Shown here one piece after another: positions 7,283-16,176 of a stretch of DNA of 64,000 nucleotides (its first letter is position 1; each line of letters opens with the position of its first letter). The position numbers were made by a program, and so were the translations under genes. This DNA comes from Gallionellales bacterium RIFCSPLOWO2_02_FULL_59_110 (GTDB taxonomy: Bacteria; Pseudomonadota; Gammaproteobacteria; Burkholderiales; Gallionellaceae), in assembly GCA_001801215.1 (NCBI GenBank), contig MGXA01000070.1, forward strand, positions 1 to 64,000. Reading direction: 5' to 3'. The notes under the pieces were generated by a model. That model searched no databases. It worked only from the letters and a program-made list of their open reading frames with translations, and was not told where the DNA came from.

Positions 7283-8686
7283 ATGGCGACAGGTTTTCTT
7301 GATGCCGCCGCCGCCATCGTTGGCGGCGCTGCCGTGCTGACCGGCGATGCTGCCGCGCCGCATTGCGCCGACAAGCGCGGGCGCTATGTCGGCAACGCGC
7401 TGGCGGCGGTGTTTCCGGCGGACACGCAGCAGGTCGCGGAAATCGTCCGGCTGTGTGCCACAGATCAAATCGCCATCGTGCCGCAGGGCGGCAACACCAG
7501 CCTGTGCGGCGGCAGTGTGCCGCTGGCCGAAGGCAGGCAGATCGTACTCAACTTGTCGCGCATGAATCGTATCCGCGCAATCGATCCGGTGAACTACACC
7601 ATGACCGTCGAGGCGGGCTGCATCCTGGCCGATGTGCGCAAAGCTGCGGAACAGCATGACCGCCTGTTCCCGCTCGAACTCACCGCGACCCTGGACCATT
7701 GCGAGATTGGCGGCAACCTTTCGACCAATGCCGGGGGTAACGGCGTGCTGCGCTACGGCAGCGCGCGCGACCTGGTGCTCGGGCTGGAAGTGGTGCTGCC
7801 GGACGGGCGCATCTGGAACGGCCTGCGCAGCCTGCGCAAGGACAACTCCGGATATGACCTGAAGCACCTGTTCATCGGCGCGGAAGGCACGCTCGGCATC
7901 ATCACCGCCGCCGTGCTCAAGCTGTTCCCGCGCCCGCGATCTTCCGCCACCGCCATCGTGGCCATTCCCGACCCCGCGATTGCCGTGCGCCTGCTTGCGC
8001 ATGTGCGCGCCACCTGCGGCGACACCTTGAGCGCGTTCGAGCTCGTCTCGCGCAGCAGCCTGGACATCGTGTTCCGGCATGTTCCGGGCGTTACCGAGCC
8101 GTTCGCCGAACGCTACGCGTACTACCTGCTGATCCAGTCGGACGACATGCAGCCGCGCCCGCAGGACAGCGCGCTGCGCGACGCGATCCGGAGTTTCGGC
8201 GCGGGCATCCCGGAGCTCGCCGTCAGCGTCGATGCCGCGCAGGCGGCAAACTGGTGGAAGCTGCGCCAGAACATCAGCGACGCGCAAAAGCGCGAAGGCA
8301 TCAGCATCAAGCACGACATCTCCGTGCCCGTCAGCCGCGTGGCGGAATTCATCGCGCGCGCCGATACTGCCTTGCAGCAGGCCTACCCCGGCGTGCGCAT
8401 CGTGGCGTTCGGCCACATGGGCGACGGCAACATCCACTACAACGTCTCGCTGGCGGATGCTGCTCAGAACGAGGCTTTCATCGCGCAGCACGAGAGCGAG
8501 GTGAACCGGCTGGTCTATCAGGTGGTGCGCGAATTCGACGGCAGCATCAGCGCCGAGCACGGCCTCGGCCAGCTCAAGCGCGCAACCATCCGCGACTACA
8601 AGTATCCGCTGGAACTGGAACTGATGCGCAGCATCAAGCAGGTTTTCGACCCGCACGGGCTGATGAATCCCGGTAAGGTGATTTGA
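7283..8686 (+). CDS. FAD-binding 2-hydroxyacid dehydrogenase (GlcD / D-2-hydroxyglutarate or D-lactate dehydrogenase family)
   Basis: The 467-residue flavoprotein oxidises a D-2-hydroxy acid and passes electrons to a quinone or cytochrome. The PCMH-type FAD domain includes PQGGNTSLCGGSVP, GGNLSTNAGGNGVLRYG and a GAEGTLGIIT motif. The C-terminal FAD-oxidase domain carries KHDISVPVS and the metal/substrate-binding HMGDGNIHYN, and ends HGLGQLKR and FDPHGLMNPGKV. The ORF track starts at a TTG (7202). ATG 7283 fits the family N-terminus (FLDAAAAIVGG) better, although no good Shine-Dalgarno sequence precedes either. The exact substrate cannot be assigned, and no GlcE/GlcF partner lies nearby, which favours the single-subunit subfamily. 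Confidence 0.88.
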   Translation: MATGFLDAAAAIVGGAAVLTGDAAAPHCADKRGRYVGNALAAVFPADTQQVAEIVRLCATDQIAIVPQGGNTSLCGGSVPLAEGRQIVLNLSRMNRIRAIDPVNYTMTVEAGCILADVRKAAEQHDRLFPLELTATLDHCEIGGNLSTNAGGNGVLRYGSARDLVLGLEVVLPDGRIWNGLRSLRKDNSGYDLKHLFIGAEGTLGIITAAVLKLFPRPRSSATAIVAIPDPAIAVRLLAHVRATCGDTLSAFELVSRSSLDIVFRHVPGVTEPFAERYAYYLLIQSDDMQPRPQDSALRDAIRSFGAGIPELAVSVDAAQAANWWKLRQNISDAQKREGISIKHDISVPVSRVAEFIARADTALQQAYPGVRIVAFGHMGDGNIHYNVSLADAAQNEAFIAQHESEVNRLVYQVVREFDGSISAEHGLGQLKRATIRDYKYPLELELMRSIKQVFDPHGLMNPGKVI

Positions 8687-8793
8687 CGCAGTTCTGTTGC
8701 CCCAGATGGCGCGCAGCGGAACCCGGGGAATGATGGTTCCCCCGGATTCCATTACATTCTTCCAGGCTACACTCGCTAAAAAAGGAGATAAGG

Positions 8794-9126
8794 ATGAGCA
8801 AGAAACTCAAGGCTGCGGTATCCCACCATGATCGCGAGGTGGCCGAGCTGCGCGCGGATCGCGAACTGGCAGTCGAATACCTGAAAGCCGCTATGGAATC
8901 GCTCGACAACCACGACGACCGCGCCGCCGGACTTCTTGCGCTGCGCACCGTCGCGGAAGCGTATGGCGGCCTCGGGGCGGTGGACGCCGAAGCCGGGATC
9001 AGCCGCGAATCGCTGTACCGCGCCCTGTCGGCCAACGGGAATCCGACGCTGAAAACGCTGCTTGCCGTGCTGAAAGCCGTTGGAATGAAACTCTCGGTCG
9101 AACCGGAACATCGCGTTGCGGTGTAG
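8794..9126 (+). CDS. HigA-like addiction-module antidote protein, orphan
   Basis: The 110-residue protein has the layout of the probable-addiction-module antidote family (COG3636-like). It has an N-terminal segment ELAVEYLKAAMES, a middle LLALRTVAEAYGGLGAVDAEAG, and a helix-turn-helix ending SRESLYRALSANGNPTLKTL. A strong AAAGGAGATAAGG precedes ATG. In this family the toxin gene (a HigB/RelE or Gp49-like protein) normally lies directly upstream. Here the upstream 107 bases contain no toxin and the neighbours are unrelated, so this is an orphan antitoxin or a solitary regulator. Confidence 0.8.
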   Translation: MSKKLKAAVSHHDREVAELRADRELAVEYLKAAMESLDNHDDRAAGLLALRTVAEAYGGLGAVDAEAGISRESLYRALSANGNPTLKTLLAVLKAVGMKLSVEPEHRVAV

Positions 9127-9173
9127 GCTCGAGTTTCCGCAATGTGCCAATGAAGAGCTTCAGCGGATTCTAT

Positions 9174-10502
9174 TTACTTTCCATCACTGTCGGTTGAAGC
9201 GGGGGTTATGCGTGCAACCAACACTTTGTCTACGCGATTCTTGTCCATGTCGACGACTTCGAAGCGGTAGTCTGCCCTCTCAAAGTGGTCGGCCACCACC
9301 GGGATGTTGCCCAATACATACATGACGAAGCCACCCAAGGTATTGAAGGCGTTTTCTTCCTCGCCCGGCAAATCATCATCGATCTCCAGCACGGATTTCA
9401 GACGCTCGATGGGTACGCTGCCGTCGATGAGCCATGACCCGTCTTCGCGCATAACAATGTCCTGCTCCTCTTGAATGTCGGATGACGGCAGCTCCCCGAC
9501 AATAGAGGTCAGCACGTCAGTGAGCGTGACCAGCCCTTGCAATTCGCCATACTCATCCACGATCAGCGCGCATTGCTGGTGTGCCTTGCGGAAGTTTTCC
9601 AGCAGATGCGTGGTGGTCACACCTTCCGGCACATACAGCGGGGGGCGCAGGGACTGCTCAATTTCAAGTGGCTTGCCTGCCAGCGCATCCTTGAGAAGTT
9701 CCGGGGTGCGTAATATTCCCACGATATGATCCAGCCCATCGCGGCAAACCACTAGCCGGGTGTACGGGCTTTCGGCAATGCGATTACGAATCTCCGCTTC
9801 CGGCGCATCCAGATCGAGCACGTAAATATCAGTCCGGTGCGTCATGATTGCCCCGATGCGCTGTTCGTCAAGACGCAGCACGTTGGAAACAATGGCCTGT
9901 TCGCTCTCATGGAACACGCCAGACTCGGCACCCTGTTCCATCAGCACCTTGATTTCATCATCGGTTACAGACTGCTCCTCCTTGCGACCGGCACCCATCA
10001 TGCGCAGCAGGAAACTTGAAGAAGCCGAAAGCAACCAAACCAGGGGCCGCGCTACGCGCGCCAGCATATTCATCGGCGGTGCGATCATCGAAGCAACTTT
10101 CTCTGGAGCACGCAGCCCCAGTTGCTTGGGAACCAGCTCTCCGACAACGACGGAAAAATAGGTCAGCCCCACGACCACCAGCGTCAGCGCGGTGCCTCTG
10201 GCATAGGGCTCAATCAGTGTGAAACTGGCAAGCCACACAGTCAGCGGATCGGCCAGCGCGGTTTCGCCGATGGCTCCGCTCAAGATACCTACGGTTGTAA
10301 TACCGACCTGAACCGTGGAGAGAAAGGTGGAAGGTTCGCTGTGAAGTGCCAGTGCCGATTGCGCTCCGGGGCTATCGTCATCGGCCAGTCTTTGCAGGCG
10401 CGCCTTGCGGGAAGAGACTACGGCGATTTCTGACATCGCCAAAACGCCATTCAGAAGAATCAGAAACAGAAGTAATACTATATCCACTACAGAATCGCCC
10501 AT
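9174..10502 (-). CDS. HlyC/CorC-family transporter (CNNM/DUF21 + CBS pair + CorC domain)
   Basis: The 442-residue membrane protein has an N-terminal DUF21/CNNM domain with several hydrophobic helices (start VDIVLLLFLILLNGVLAMSE), two CBS domains (about residues 205-330, with IMTHRTDIYVLDLD and VPEGVTTTHLLENF), and a C-terminal transporter-associated domain (IMREDGSWLIDGSVPIERLK). Proteins of this family are linked to magnesium/cobalt efflux or resistance. The name haemolysin in older annotation is misleading. The gene stands alone on the minus strand. Confidence 0.92.
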   Translation of the reverse strand: MGDSVVDIVLLLFLILLNGVLAMSEIAVVSSRKARLQRLADDDSPGAQSALALHSEPSTFLSTVQVGITTVGILSGAIGETALADPLTVWLASFTLIEPYARGTALTLVVVGLTYFSVVVGELVPKQLGLRAPEKVASMIAPPMNMLARVARPLVWLLSASSSFLLRMMGAGRKEEQSVTDDEIKVLMEQGAESGVFHESEQAIVSNVLRLDEQRIGAIMTHRTDIYVLDLDAPEAEIRNRIAESPYTRLVVCRDGLDHIVGILRTPELLKDALAGKPLEIEQSLRPPLYVPEGVTTTHLLENFRKAHQQCALIVDEYGELQGLVTLTDVLTSIVGELPSSDIQEEQDIVMREDGSWLIDGSVPIERLKSVLEIDDDLPGEEENAFNTLGGFVMYVLGNIPVVADHFERADYRFEVVDMDKNRVDKVLVARITPASTDSDGK

Positions 10503-10777
10503 CGCCGTCAGGCGTGCGAACCAAGATGAAAAGGGCGCAATTCTAACATCTCAACAACGTCACTTTCAGTTCATCACCCCAGAACCGGGCAGTGCCTGTG
10601 CTTATGGTGCGCATCCGGAAAATGTGGATGCGCATGTGTTGTCGGTTCGTGGACGTGCGGATGGCTGAAATTAAAGGGGCCATGTGAAATTAAAAGGGCC
10701 GTGGACGAATTAAATTCCTAGCGCTGGAGCAATCCCGTCCGGTATGGGGCGAACGGAATCTATTTGACTGGCTGACA

Positions 10778-11671
10778 TCAGACAAGGTCGCGCAACGCCT
10801 CCGCGAGCGCAGGAAAGGCGAAGCGGAAATGCGCCGCTTCCATCTTCCTGGGCAGCATCCTTTGACCTTCCAGCAGCATGTCGGCGGATTCGCCCATGGC
10901 AAATTTCAATAACGCGGCGGGAGCGGTGAAGGGTGCCGGGCGGTGCAGGGCCGCCGCCAGCGTTTTGGTGAATTCGGCGTTGGTGACCGGGTTCGGCGCG
11001 GCCAGGTTGTACGGGCCGTGCATCTGGTCGTCGCGCAGCAGCCGGAGCTGCATCGCGATGTGGTCTTCGATATGCACCCAGCTCATCCACTGTTTGCCGT
11101 TGCCCAGCTTTGCGCCCAGCCCCAGCTTGAACGGCAGCAGCATGCGCGCCAGGATGCCGCCGTCGCGGCTCAACACTGGCGCGGTGCGCAACAGGCAAAC
11201 ACGTACGCCGAGCTTTTCTGCGGCGCGCGCCGCGTTCTCCCAAGCTACGCAGAGTTCTGCGGCGAAACCCGTGCCGGCACCCGCCGCCTCGTCCAGCATG
11301 AGGTCGCCGCCGTTGCCGTAATAGCCTACCGCCGAGCCGCTCAGCAGCACAGGCGGCTTGCGCTCGGCGGCGGCGATGCGCCGCACCAGATCTTCGGTGA
11401 GGGTGACACGGCTGTCCCACAACTCCTGTTTGCGTTGCGCCGTCCAGCGCCTATCGACAATGGGCTCGCCTGCCAGGTTGATGACCGCGTCGAAACCGAG
11501 CGCCGGATGCCAGCCGTCAAGCGATGCCAGCGCCTGCACCCCGGCGCCGCACTTGACCGGCACGGATGCCGGGTTGCGGCTGAACACCGTCGGCTCGTGG
11601 CCTTCCGCCAGCAGCGTCTTGCAAAGCCGCCGACCGATCAGGCCGGTACCGCCAGTGATGAGAATGCGCAT
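10778..11671 (-). CDS. yfcH: TIGR01777/SDR39U1-type epimerase-like protein (YfcH family)
   Basis: The 297-residue extended SDR protein has the NAD(P)-binding GGTGLIGRRLCKTLLAEGH at its N-terminus, a YYGNGGD segment, and a C-terminal DUF1731 domain (ESADMLLEGQRMLPRKMEAA). The biochemical function of the family is not established. A GGGGGAAAC precedes the ATG at 11671. The ORF-track entry (753 residues from 13039) adds antisense-bioA sequence and is wrong. The gene diverges from bioA across 90 bases. Confidence 0.9.
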   Translation of the reverse strand: MRILITGGTGLIGRRLCKTLLAEGHEPTVFSRNPASVPVKCGAGVQALASLDGWHPALGFDAVINLAGEPIVDRRWTAQRKQELWDSRVTLTEDLVRRIAAAERKPPVLLSGSAVGYYGNGGDLMLDEAAGAGTGFAAELCVAWENAARAAEKLGVRVCLLRTAPVLSRDGGILARMLLPFKLGLGAKLGNGKQWMSWVHIEDHIAMQLRLLRDDQMHGPYNLAAPNPVTNAEFTKTLAAALHRPAPFTAPAALLKFAMGESADMLLEGQRMLPRKMEAAHFRFAFPALAEALRDLV

Positions 11672-11761
11672 GTTTCCCCCTGTGGAGTTCGCGTGGGCTG
11701 GATAACAGGCTATCCGAACATAGTCCTGATGGCAATAAGTAAAAACCGTTATGATTTCACT

Positions 11762-13186
11762 ATGCAAAACCCTATTTTGACCAATGACGCGCTGCTCGCG
11801 CGCAGCCTGTCCGCCGTCTGGCACCCGTGCTCGCAGATGAAGCACTATGAGCGTTTTCCGCTGCTGCCGCTCGCGCGCGGCCAGGGCGTGTGGCTGTACG
11901 ACCATGACGGCAAGCGCTACCTGGATGCGGTCAGCTCGTGGTGGGTGAATTTGTTCGGGCATTGCAACCCGCGCATCAACGCCGCGCTGCGCGAGCAGCT
12001 CGAGACGCTGGAGCATGTGATGCTGGCGGGCTTCACCCACGAACCTGTGGTGCGGCTCTCCGAGCGCCTGCGCGAGCTGGCCCCGGCGGGGCTGGGGCAT
12101 TGCTTCTACGGTTCTGACGGAGCGTCGGCGACGGAGATCGCGCTGAAAATGAGCGCACATTACTGGCGCAACAGCGGCCAGCCGGACAAGACACAATTCA
12201 TCAGCCTGGAGAACAGTTACCACGGCGAGACGCTGGGCGCGCTGTCGGTGACGGATGTTGCGCTGTTCCGCGACGCCTACGGCGCGCTGATCCGGCAGCA
12301 GGCCACCGTGCCCAGCCCGGACTGGCGCAAGGCCGCAGCGGGTGAGGATGCCGAGGCCTACGCGCTGCGCTGCGCCGCCGCGCTCGAACGTTATTTGCAG
12401 CAGCACCACGCACAGCTTGCCGCCTTCATCGTCGAGCCGCTGGTACAGGGTGCGGCGGGCATGGCGATGTACCACCCGGTTTATTTGAGCAAGGCGCGCG
12501 AGTTGTGCAATCAATATAACGTGCACCTGATCGCCGACGAAATCGCCGTCGGCATGGGGCGCACCGGCACCCTGTTCGCCTGCGAACAGGCGGGAAATCC
12601 CCCCTGCCCCCCTTTTGCAAAGGGGGGGTCTACAGAAAACCCGGATGCAACATTTAAGCTCCCCACTTTGAAAAAGGGGGGCGGGGGGGGGATTTGTCCG
12701 GATTTTCTGCTGCTCTCCAAGGGCATCACCGGCGGTTACCTGCCGCTGTCGGTGGTGATGACGCGCGACGAAATCTATCGCGCTTTCTACGCCGACGAGA
12801 TGGCGCGCGGCTTCCTGCATTCGCATTCCTATACCGGCAATCCGCTGGCCTGCCGCGCCGCGCTGGCCACGCTGGACATCTTCGCCGAGGACGGCGTGCT
12901 CGCCGCGAACCGCGCCAAGGCGGCACGCCTGAACGAAATGGCGCGCCCCCTGTCCGAACATCGTGCGGTGCGCAACTGGCGCAACACCGGCATGATCTGG
13001 GCGTTCGAGGTGGACACATCGCAGCGCGATTTCGCGCAACGCTGCTTCGCGCTGGCGCTGCGTAAGGAACTGCTGCTGCGCCCGATCGGCAACACCGTTT
13101 ATTTCATGCCGCCGTATGTGATCGGCGAAGAGGAGATGCAGTTGCTGGCGACACGCACACTGGAAATCGTCGAGGAGCTCGCTTGA
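11762..13186 (+). CDS. bioA: Adenosylmethionine-8-amino-7-oxononanoate aminotransferase
   Basis: BioA is the PLP enzyme that transfers the amino group of S-adenosylmethionine to KAPA, giving DAPA in biotin synthesis. The 474-residue protein has SAVWHPCSQM at the substrate-binding N-terminus, CFYGSDGASATEIALKM, HGETLGALSVTD, the PLP-binding IADEIAVGMGRTG and the Schiff-base lysine in LSKGITGGYLPLS. Between CEQAG and PDFLLLSKG, where homologues are contiguous, about 33 extra Pro/Gly-rich residues are encoded by a palindromic repeat. TATGAT lies only six bases before the ATG and no Shine-Dalgarno sequence is visible, so the mRNA may be leaderless. The following gene, dacB, overlaps the stop codon. 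Other bio genes are not in the window. Confidence 0.95.
   Translation: MQNPILTNDALLARSLSAVWHPCSQMKHYERFPLLPLARGQGVWLYDHDGKRYLDAVSSWWVNLFGHCNPRINAALREQLETLEHVMLAGFTHEPVVRLSERLRELAPAGLGHCFYGSDGASATEIALKMSAHYWRNSGQPDKTQFISLENSYHGETLGALSVTDVALFRDAYGALIRQQATVPSPDWRKAAAGEDAEAYALRCAAALERYLQQHHAQLAAFIVEPLVQGAAGMAMYHPVYLSKARELCNQYNVHLIADEIAVGMGRTGTLFACEQAGNPPCPPFAKGGSTENPDATFKLPTLKKGGGGGICPDFLLLSKGITGGYLPLSVVMTRDEIYRAFYADEMARGFLHSHSYTGNPLACRAALATLDIFAEDGVLAANRAKAARLNEMARPLSEHRAVRNWRNTGMIWAFEVDTSQRDFAQRCFALALRKELLLRPIGNTVYFMPPYVIGEEEMQLLATRTLEIVEELA
12595..12694. repeat. 100-bp palindromic repeat inserted in frame in bioA
   Basis: The outer arms AAATCCCCCCTGCCCCCC and GGGGGGCGGGGGGGGGATTT are reverse complements, apart from a small length difference in the G run. 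The left part also forms its own hairpin (CCCCCTTTTGCAAAGGGGG). The element keeps the bioA reading frame open and encodes NPPCPPFAKGG and LKKGGGGG segments that do not belong to the enzyme family. CCCCCCTTTGCAAAGGGGGG-type elements are known dispersed repeats in several bacteria. Confidence 0.85.
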
Positions 13187-14604
13187 GACATCTGGTTTTC
13201 GCTATGGCGGCATGGCTGCTTGCATTCGATGCCGGTGCCGCCGCGCTGCCGACCGCAGTCATGCAATCGCTGAAGGCGGCGGGTATCCCGCTGTCCGGCG
13301 TCGCCGTCGAGGCGCGAGAGGTCGGCGCGCGCAGCGCGCTCTTCAGTTTAAACACGCGTCAGGCGATGAATCCGGCGTCCACGATGAAGCTGCTCACCAC
13401 CTACGCTGCGCTGGACATGCTCGGCCCGGCCTACCAGTGGAAGACCGAGGCGTACCTGGATGGTGAGCTGAAGGACGGCGTGCTGCACGGCAACCTGGTG
13501 CTGAAAGGCTACGGCGACCCGAAATTCACCCTCGAACAATTCTGGTTGTGGCTGCGCGAGCTGCGCGCGCGCGGCCTGCGCGAGATACGCGGCGACCTGG
13601 TGCTGGACCGCAGTTTCTTCGAGCTGCCGCCGCACGATCCGGCCGCCTTCGATAACGACCCGGTGCGCGCCTACAACGTTGGGCCGGATGCGCTGCTGTT
13701 GAATTTCAACACGCTGCGCCTGCGCTACCTGCCGGACGGCAACGGCATGAAGATCATCAGCGAGCCGCCGCTCGACGGCATGAGGCTGGATAACCGACTC
13801 ACGCCGCAACCGGCAAAGGGTTGCGGCAACTGGGATGACGGTATTCTCGTTCAACCGGGCGGCGACAGCGTCGTGCTGCAAGGCGGCTATCCTGGCGAAT
13901 GCGGCGAGCGCGAACACCATCTCAACGTGATGCCGCATACGCGTTACGTGGAGGCGGTGTTCCGCGCGCTATGGCAGGAGCTCGGCGGCACGCTGCATGG
14001 CAAGCAGCGCGACGGCATCGCGGGCGGCAACGCTCATCTTTTCTCAACGCACTACTCCGAGCCGCTGGGCGCGGTGATCCGCGACATCAACAAATTCAGC
14101 AACAACGTCATGGCGCGGCAACTGTTCCTGACGCTGGGTGCTGCAACTTCTTCCGCCTCTCTTGCTCGGGATGATGGGGCGATCTCCTCCAATATCGAAC
14201 GCAGCACGCGGGCCCTGCTGGACTGGCTGCGCAAACAGCGGCTCGACTTTCCCGAACTGGTGCTGGAAAACGGCGCGGGCCTATCGCGCAGCGAACGCAT
14301 CAGCGCGGCGCACCTCGCGCAACTGCTGCAGCATGCCGCCGCCCATTCGCTCGGCGCAGAATTCGAGTCTTCGCTGCCCATCCTCGGCGTAGACGGTTCG
14401 GTGAAGAAGCGCCTCAAAGAAAGTGCCGCCGCCAGCCACGCCCACCTCAAGACCGGCACCCTGGAAGGCGTGAAGACCATCGCGGGTTACGTGCGCTCGC
14501 GAAGCGGCAGGGAATGGGTGGTGGTGTTCTTCATCAACCATCCGAACGCGAAATACGGGCAGGCCGCGCAGGATGCGCTGATCGAGTGGGTGCGGGAGAG
14601 ATAA
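13183..14604 (+). CDS. dacB: D-alanyl-D-alanine carboxypeptidase/endopeptidase (PBP4, S13 family)
   Basis: The 473-residue periplasmic peptidoglycan hydrolase has a signal peptide (LVFAMAAWLLAFDAGAAA). The three active-site motifs are visible: SxxK as STMK near residue 66, SxN as SNN near 305 within INKFSNNVMARQL, and KTG near 423 within HLKTGTLEGVKTIAGYV. The region between the first two carries the extra domain typical of PBP4. The start codon is TTG at 13183, overlapping the bioA stop (TTGA), so translation is likely coupled. PBP4 cleaves D-Ala-meso-DAP cross-links and trims pentapeptides. Confidence 0.93.
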   Translation: MRHLVFAMAAWLLAFDAGAAALPTAVMQSLKAAGIPLSGVAVEAREVGARSALFSLNTRQAMNPASTMKLLTTYAALDMLGPAYQWKTEAYLDGELKDGVLHGNLVLKGYGDPKFTLEQFWLWLRELRARGLREIRGDLVLDRSFFELPPHDPAAFDNDPVRAYNVGPDALLLNFNTLRLRYLPDGNGMKIISEPPLDGMRLDNRLTPQPAKGCGNWDDGILVQPGGDSVVLQGGYPGECGEREHHLNVMPHTRYVEAVFRALWQELGGTLHGKQRDGIAGGNAHLFSTHYSEPLGAVIRDINKFSNNVMARQLFLTLGAATSSASLARDDGAISSNIERSTRALLDWLRKQRLDFPELVLENGAGLSRSERISAAHLAQLLQHAAAHSLGAEFESSLPILGVDGSVKKRLKESAAASHAHLKTGTLEGVKTIAGYVRSRSGREWVVVFFINHPNAKYGQAAQDALIEWVRER

Positions 14605-14684
14605 GCCTGTCCCGCGCAGCGTTGCAGGGGATCGAAGTTCGGTACGTTTACCGGGGCACTGTTTGTCGCTGTGCGAATTTCACG

Positions 14685-15968
14685 CTAACCGTGCATGTGC
14701 GCAATACGTTCTCCCGCCAGCATGAGCCGTTCGGTCAGGGAGAGCAGCAGGGTTTTTACGAAACGCGACTCGCAGCCCGGGCTGAGCTTTTCCAGCGCGG
14801 GGAACGGAAATTCGGCAACGACCACGTCGGAGTGCGATTCCAGCGTGGCATGCCGGTTTGTGCCGCGCCGGATATAGGCCATTTCCCCGAAATATTCGCC
14901 CGCCTTGATGACGTTGAGCAGACGGTCCTGCTTGGTGACTTTCATTCGTCCGGCAGCCAGGAAGTACATGCTTTGCCCCGGTTCGTCTTCCCGCAGGATG
15001 ACGGTTCTGGCCGGCAGCTTGGTCCATACGCTTGCCTGGACGAGTTCCCAGATTTCCGGATCTGAAAACTCGCGCAGCGTATCGCTTGCGCGCAGCATCT
15101 TGAATTTGTCGCTGTCGGAGAGCCCTTGCTGGAATTTGCTGAAGCGGCCAGTTCCGGCAATCTCGAGCGCAAGATCCGTCCAGGTGGAATAGCGGTCGTC
15201 CGGGTTTTTGGCGATCATCTTCATGATCATTCTGTCGAGTTTTGCCGGGAGCTCGGGGCGGTGGATGCTTGGCGGTATCGCCTCCTGTTTGGTGATGATC
15301 TCGAACAGTTCGAGCATGTCGTATGCCCGGAACGGCAGCACGCCGGTAAGCAGCTCGTATGCCACAATGCCGAGCGAGTACATGTCGCTAAGATGGGTCA
15401 GGCGGCGGCCCATGAGCTGTTCCGGGGACATGTAGTAGGGGGTGCCGACGGTCACCTTCTGCGTGACCTGCGCCTGGTATAACACGGCGGCGCCGAAGTC
15501 CGCAATTTTCACGTTGCTGCCGGATGCGATCAGGATGTTGGCGGGTTTGATGTCACGGTGGATGATACCGTAGCGGAACGCATAATCGAGGGCGCCGCAG
15601 CACTTGAAGATAATCTGGAGCACGTGCCCGACCGGCAACAGCGAATCGCGGAAGGTGTAGCGCGACAGATTGCCTTCCGGCACATATTCCATCACGACGT
15701 ATCCGGTATCTTCCGTGACGGAGGCTTCAAGGATCGAGACAATGTGCGGGTGTGCCAGCCGGCCCGCCAGCGCGGCTTCGTTGAGAAATTGCTTGCGGCA
15801 TGACTCATTGAATTCGGCATCGGCGAGGACATCCGGGTCGATCAGTTTTACCGCGATTTCGCGGCCGGAAAAGGTGTCCAGCGCGCAGTAGACTTTTCCC
15901 GTGGCACCTTCGCCGATCTGCCGGATCAGATTGTATTTGCTTAGCCTGTAGGGTAACTGGATGGACAT
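14685..15968 (-). CDS. Ser/Thr protein kinase with C-terminal cyclic-nucleotide-binding domain
   Basis: The 427-residue cytoplasmic protein is a Hanks-type kinase at residues about 10-270: GEGATGKVY, the VAIK-equivalent lysine in IAVKLID, HRDIKPANIL, DFGAA, and GTPYYMSPEQL. It is followed by a cNMP-binding/Crp-like fold (about 300-420) with ARTVILREDEPGQSMYFLAAG and the AGEYFGEMAYI phosphate-binding-cassette region. No membrane segment is seen. ATG 15968 is chosen because the kinase domain begins at once. The ORF-track extension to 16355 is antisense to terC. It lies at the edge of a cluster that also encodes a class III cyclase and a cyclic-nucleotide phosphodiesterase, so direct control of the kinase by cAMP/cGMP is plausible. 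The glutamate of the FGE motif is present, but the usual following arginine is not in the standard context, so ligand binding is not certain. Confidence 0.9.
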   Translation of the reverse strand: MSIQLPYRLSKYNLIRQIGEGATGKVYCALDTFSGREIAVKLIDPDVLADAEFNESCRKQFLNEAALAGRLAHPHIVSILEASVTEDTGYVVMEYVPEGNLSRYTFRDSLLPVGHVLQIIFKCCGALDYAFRYGIIHRDIKPANILIASGSNVKIADFGAAVLYQAQVTQKVTVGTPYYMSPEQLMGRRLTHLSDMYSLGIVAYELLTGVLPFRAYDMLELFEIITKQEAIPPSIHRPELPAKLDRMIMKMIAKNPDDRYSTWTDLALEIAGTGRFSKFQQGLSDSDKFKMLRASDTLREFSDPEIWELVQASVWTKLPARTVILREDEPGQSMYFLAAGRMKVTKQDRLLNVIKAGEYFGEMAYIRRGTNRHATLESHSDVVVAEFPFPALEKLSPGCESRFVKTLLLSLTERLMLAGERIAHMHG

Positions 15969-16176
15969 CAAACGCTTTCGGGTTGAGTGTGGGCTCATCG
16001 GATAAATTAACACTTGCTTCGGCGCAACGCAATTCCGGATGTGTCCCCGCCGCATTCTACATTTTTGCAAGTGACGCCGCGCTGTTGCGGGTAATTCGGT
16101 AAGATGGCGCCCGCGCCAAGAGCATAGTGGAATAGACCGTGATGCGCCGCCAAGATTCCGACAATGAAAGGCCATA

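Noticed and set aside
7157-8752. 531-residue minus-strand frame
   Set aside because: Antisense to the FAD-dependent dehydrogenase, without recognisable protein character.
10943-11761. N-terminal extension of bioA ORF
   Set aside because: Antisense to the SDR39U1 gene. BioA homology begins at 11762.
11672-13039. N-terminal extension of the SDR39U1 ORF
   Set aside because: Antisense to bioA. The real start is at 11671 with a good ribosome-binding site and the NAD-binding motif right after it.
16030-16176. yybP-ykoY manganese riboswitch before terC
   Set aside because: Looked for because it often precedes terC. The conserved loops were not seen.
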